From positions 1-6,953 of the forward strand of contig JAFOJB010000143.1 of NCBI GenBank assembly GCA_017420455.1: DNA of 6,953 nt. The letters run 5' to 3'. This stretch comes from Blautia sp. (GTDB taxonomy: Bacteria > Bacillota > Clostridia > Lachnospirales > Lachnospiraceae). The notes beneath the pieces were generated by a model. The model was given only the letters and a program-made list of their open reading frames with translations. It was not told where the DNA came from and did no database searches. Positions 5,709 through 6,953 of this stretch are shown piece by piece. Within the stretch, counting starts at the first letter, position 1. Every line of letters begins with the position of its first letter. The translations under genes and the position numbers were made by a program.

Positions 5709-6212
5709 ATGAGACTCTTTATTGCAGTCCAGATCACGGATAAAATGAAGACAGCGATCATCGGCATGATGCATGACCTGAAGCAGCAGGGACTGACGGG
5801 CAATTATGTCCCGGCGTCAAACCTTCATATGACATTGGCGTTTATCGGGGAGGTGCAGTCTTCTACGGCAGTACAGGAGGTTCTCCGTGAGGTGCCGGGG
5901 GAAACCTTCCGCATCGCCATGGACGGGATGGTCACCTTCGGCGATGCCTTCTGCATCAGCATAAAGGGAAATCAGAAGCTGAAAAACTATACGAAGGAGC
6001 TTCGCAGGCAGCTGAAGGCCAGAGGAGTTCCCTGCGCGGATGATAAGTTCGTGCCTCATGTCACACTGGTACGAAAGACTGGCGGGAAGCGTCCCGAAAA
6101 GCTTCCCCTCATCAAGGATGAATGCAATGTCACGAAGATTTCGCTGATGAAATCTGAACAGAAGAACGGGAAATCAGTGTATACAGAGATATTCTCCGTA
6201 CCGGTAAAGTGA
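5709..6212 (+). CDS. thpR: RNA 2',3'-cyclic phosphodiesterase (ThpR/LigT-type 2H phosphoesterase)
   Basis: This 167-residue cytoplasmic enzyme belongs to the 2H phosphoesterase superfamily, whose bacterial ThpR/LigT members open 2',3'-cyclic phosphates on RNA and can join tRNA halves with a 2',5' bond in vitro. Both catalytic H-x-T motifs are present: H40-M-T42 in NLHMTLAFIGEV and H117-V-T119 in FVPHVTLVRK. The N-terminus MRLFIAVQI is typical. The start is ATG at 5709; the nearest good ribosome binding site, AAGGAGG at 5688-5694, is 14 bases away, longer than usual, but no in-frame ATG, GTG or TTG lies between. There is no clear promoter of its own, so it may be read from the transporter operon despite having no functional tie to it. 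A possible hairpin, ACCGGT at 6200-6205 and 6212-6217, spans its stop codon. The in vivo role of this family is poorly defined. Confidence 0.93.
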   Translation: MRLFIAVQITDKMKTAIIGMMHDLKQQGLTGNYVPASNLHMTLAFIGEVQSSTAVQEVLREVPGETFRIAMDGMVTFGDAFCISIKGNQKLKNYTKELRRQLKARGVPCADDKFVPHVTLVRKTGGKRPEKLPLIKDECNVTKISLMKSEQKNGKSVYTEIFSVPVK

Positions 6213-6244
6213 CCGGTCTTTCCCGGGGAATACCCTGATTTCGG

Positions 6245-6296
6245 AAAAAAAGAGGCTGTAAAAGCGGATTGCGCAAACCTGCTTTTACAGCCTCTT
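6245..6296. terminator. Bidirectional intrinsic terminator between convergent genes
   Basis: A perfect 16-pair stem (6250-6265 with 6281-6296) surrounds a 15-base loop. On the minus strand it runs into seven T residues (complement of A6245-A6251), making a very good terminator for the glutathione peroxidase mRNA. On the plus strand the tail after CTCTT is CTGTTG, so termination of the ThpR message relies on the weaker CTCTTCTGTT end. Confidence 0.88.
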
Positions 6297-6371
6297 CTGT
6301 TGATCTCTGTGAGCAGCGGGCGGACGGGACTGTCTGTCCATCCTGCGGCTGTCCCTGCCTGATGCCGGGGA

Positions 6372-6914
6372 TTACAGGAGTTCTGCCACCTTTTCGGATA
6401 CGACCTTCATGTCCTCTGTAGGCTCAAACCTGTCGACCACATTTCCTTCCCGGTCTACCAGGAACTTGGTAAAGTTCCATTTGATGTTGGGGTTGTTTTT
6501 ATAGTCCTTGTCGATTTTCTTCAGCATGACGCCCATGGCCAGAGCCTTTGCTCCCTTTCCGAACCCTTTGAAAGCCTGCTGGCTCTTGAGGAAGGTGTAT
6601 AACGGGAGCTCATTCTCACCGTTCACATCCGATTTTTTCATCTGCGGGAACTGGGTATTGTATCTCAGAGTGCAGAACTCGTGGATTTCATCGTCTGTTC
6701 CGGGAGTCTGTCCGGCAAACTGGTTGCAGGGGATATCCAGGATTTCCAGACCCTTGTCATGGAATGCTTCATACATGGTTTCCAGGTCCTTGTACTGAGG
6801 CGTGAAGCCGCAGCCTGTTGCTGTGTTGACGACCAGGACTACCTTACCCTGGAAATCCTTCATGGAAACATCTTCCCCCTTGGGGTTTTTCACGGAATAA
6901 TCATAAAAACTCAT
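6372..6914 (-). CDS. gpx: Glutathione peroxidase family protein (cysteine type, probably thioredoxin-dependent)
   Basis: This 180-residue cytoplasmic enzyme reduces hydrogen and organic peroxides. It has the thioredoxin-like glutathione peroxidase fold signatures in order: the peroxidatic C35 in NTATGCGFTPQY, CNQFAGQ (63-69), and the WNF motif (146-148). The expected catalytic tetrad is C35, Q69, W146 and N147, all present. A further cysteine, C81 in EIHEFCTLRY, sits where the resolving cysteine of yeast-type enzymes lies, so thioredoxin rather than glutathione is the probable reductant. There is no selenocysteine codon. The start (complement of CAT at 6912-6914) is supported by TAAGGAGG read on the minus strand from 6923-6930, eight bases upstream. 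The gene is convergent with the ThpR gene and ends before the shared terminator. It probably acts alone as a peroxide defence gene. Confidence 0.95.
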   Translation of the reverse strand: MSFYDYSVKNPKGEDVSMKDFQGKVVLVVNTATGCGFTPQYKDLETMYEAFHDKGLEILDIPCNQFAGQTPGTDDEIHEFCTLRYNTQFPQMKKSDVNGENELPLYTFLKSQQAFKGFGKGAKALAMGVMLKKIDKDYKNNPNIKWNFTKFLVDREGNVVDRFEPTEDMKVVSEKVAELL

Positions 6915-6938
6915 AGTGGAAACCTCCTTAAAAAACGA

Positions 6939-6950
6939 ATATCATGATAT
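6939..6950. promoter_or_regulatory. Perfect 12-base palindrome upstream of the glutathione peroxidase gene
   Basis: ATATCATGATAT reads the same on both strands and lies 24 bases before the start codon, just outside the ribosome binding site. Its AT-rich content overlaps possible -10 hexamers on the minus strand (TATCAT, GATATT); the -35 would lie beyond the window edge. It is a candidate operator for a peroxide or redox regulator, but it does not fit the standard 7-1-7 PerR box. Confidence 0.4.
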
Positions 6951-6953
6951 ATA

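Noticed and set aside
6297..6371. Short inverted repeats (GGGAC/GTCCC) in the 3' region of the glutathione peroxidase mRNA
   Set aside because: Arms are only five bases with a long loop and no T-tract; the strong terminator just beyond explains the 3' end.

Overview
The window looks like chromosomal DNA from a Gram-positive gut-type Clostridia, most likely Lachnospiraceae. The evidence is the strong AAGGAGG-type ribosome binding sites, roughly balanced base composition, a YitT-family membrane protein, a fused two-domain ABC permease and a non-selenium glutathione peroxidase. The genus cannot be fixed from the sequence alone. No phage, transposase, CRISPR, tRNA or rRNA sequence was seen.

Layout, left to right. 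(1) Positions 1-257 hold the C-terminal end of a protein with a probable RCK_C/TrkA-C ligand-binding domain. (2) A weak candidate promoter and a large bulged stem-loop precede a complete YitT/DUF2179 membrane protein (401-1261). (3) A 238-base gap carries one copy of a dyad repeat, a near-consensus sigma-A promoter with an extended -10 (1370-1398), and a structured leader with a tandem 11-base repeat. (4) A three-gene ABC importer operon follows: secreted binding protein (1500-2588), fused double permease (2735-4444) and ATPase with a C-terminal TOBE-type region (4497-5573). A canonical terminator hairpin plus a second perfect hairpin lie between the binding protein and the permease, which should make the binding protein the most abundant product. 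(5) A second copy of the dyad repeat, in opposite orientation, lies just before a ThpR/LigT-type RNA 2',3'-cyclic phosphodiesterase (5709-6212). (6) A bidirectional terminator separates it from a convergent thioredoxin-dependent-type glutathione peroxidase (6372-6914, minus strand), which has a perfect 12-base palindrome just upstream of its ribosome binding site.

The three transporter genes belong together. Their family is the Fe(III)/phosphonate/sugar-phosphate binding group (AfuA/FbpA-like, COG1840 type), but the binding protein has no tyrosine pair where ferric-binding members have one, so iron should not be assumed as substrate. It also has no lipobox cysteine, so the predicted mature protein has no lipid anchor. 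The other genes are ordinary housekeeping or stress genes with no clear link to the transporter. I see no convincing new multi-gene system. The most interesting signals are noncoding: the related dyad repeats on either side of the transporter operon, the leader with tandem repeats, and the double-hairpin spacer.
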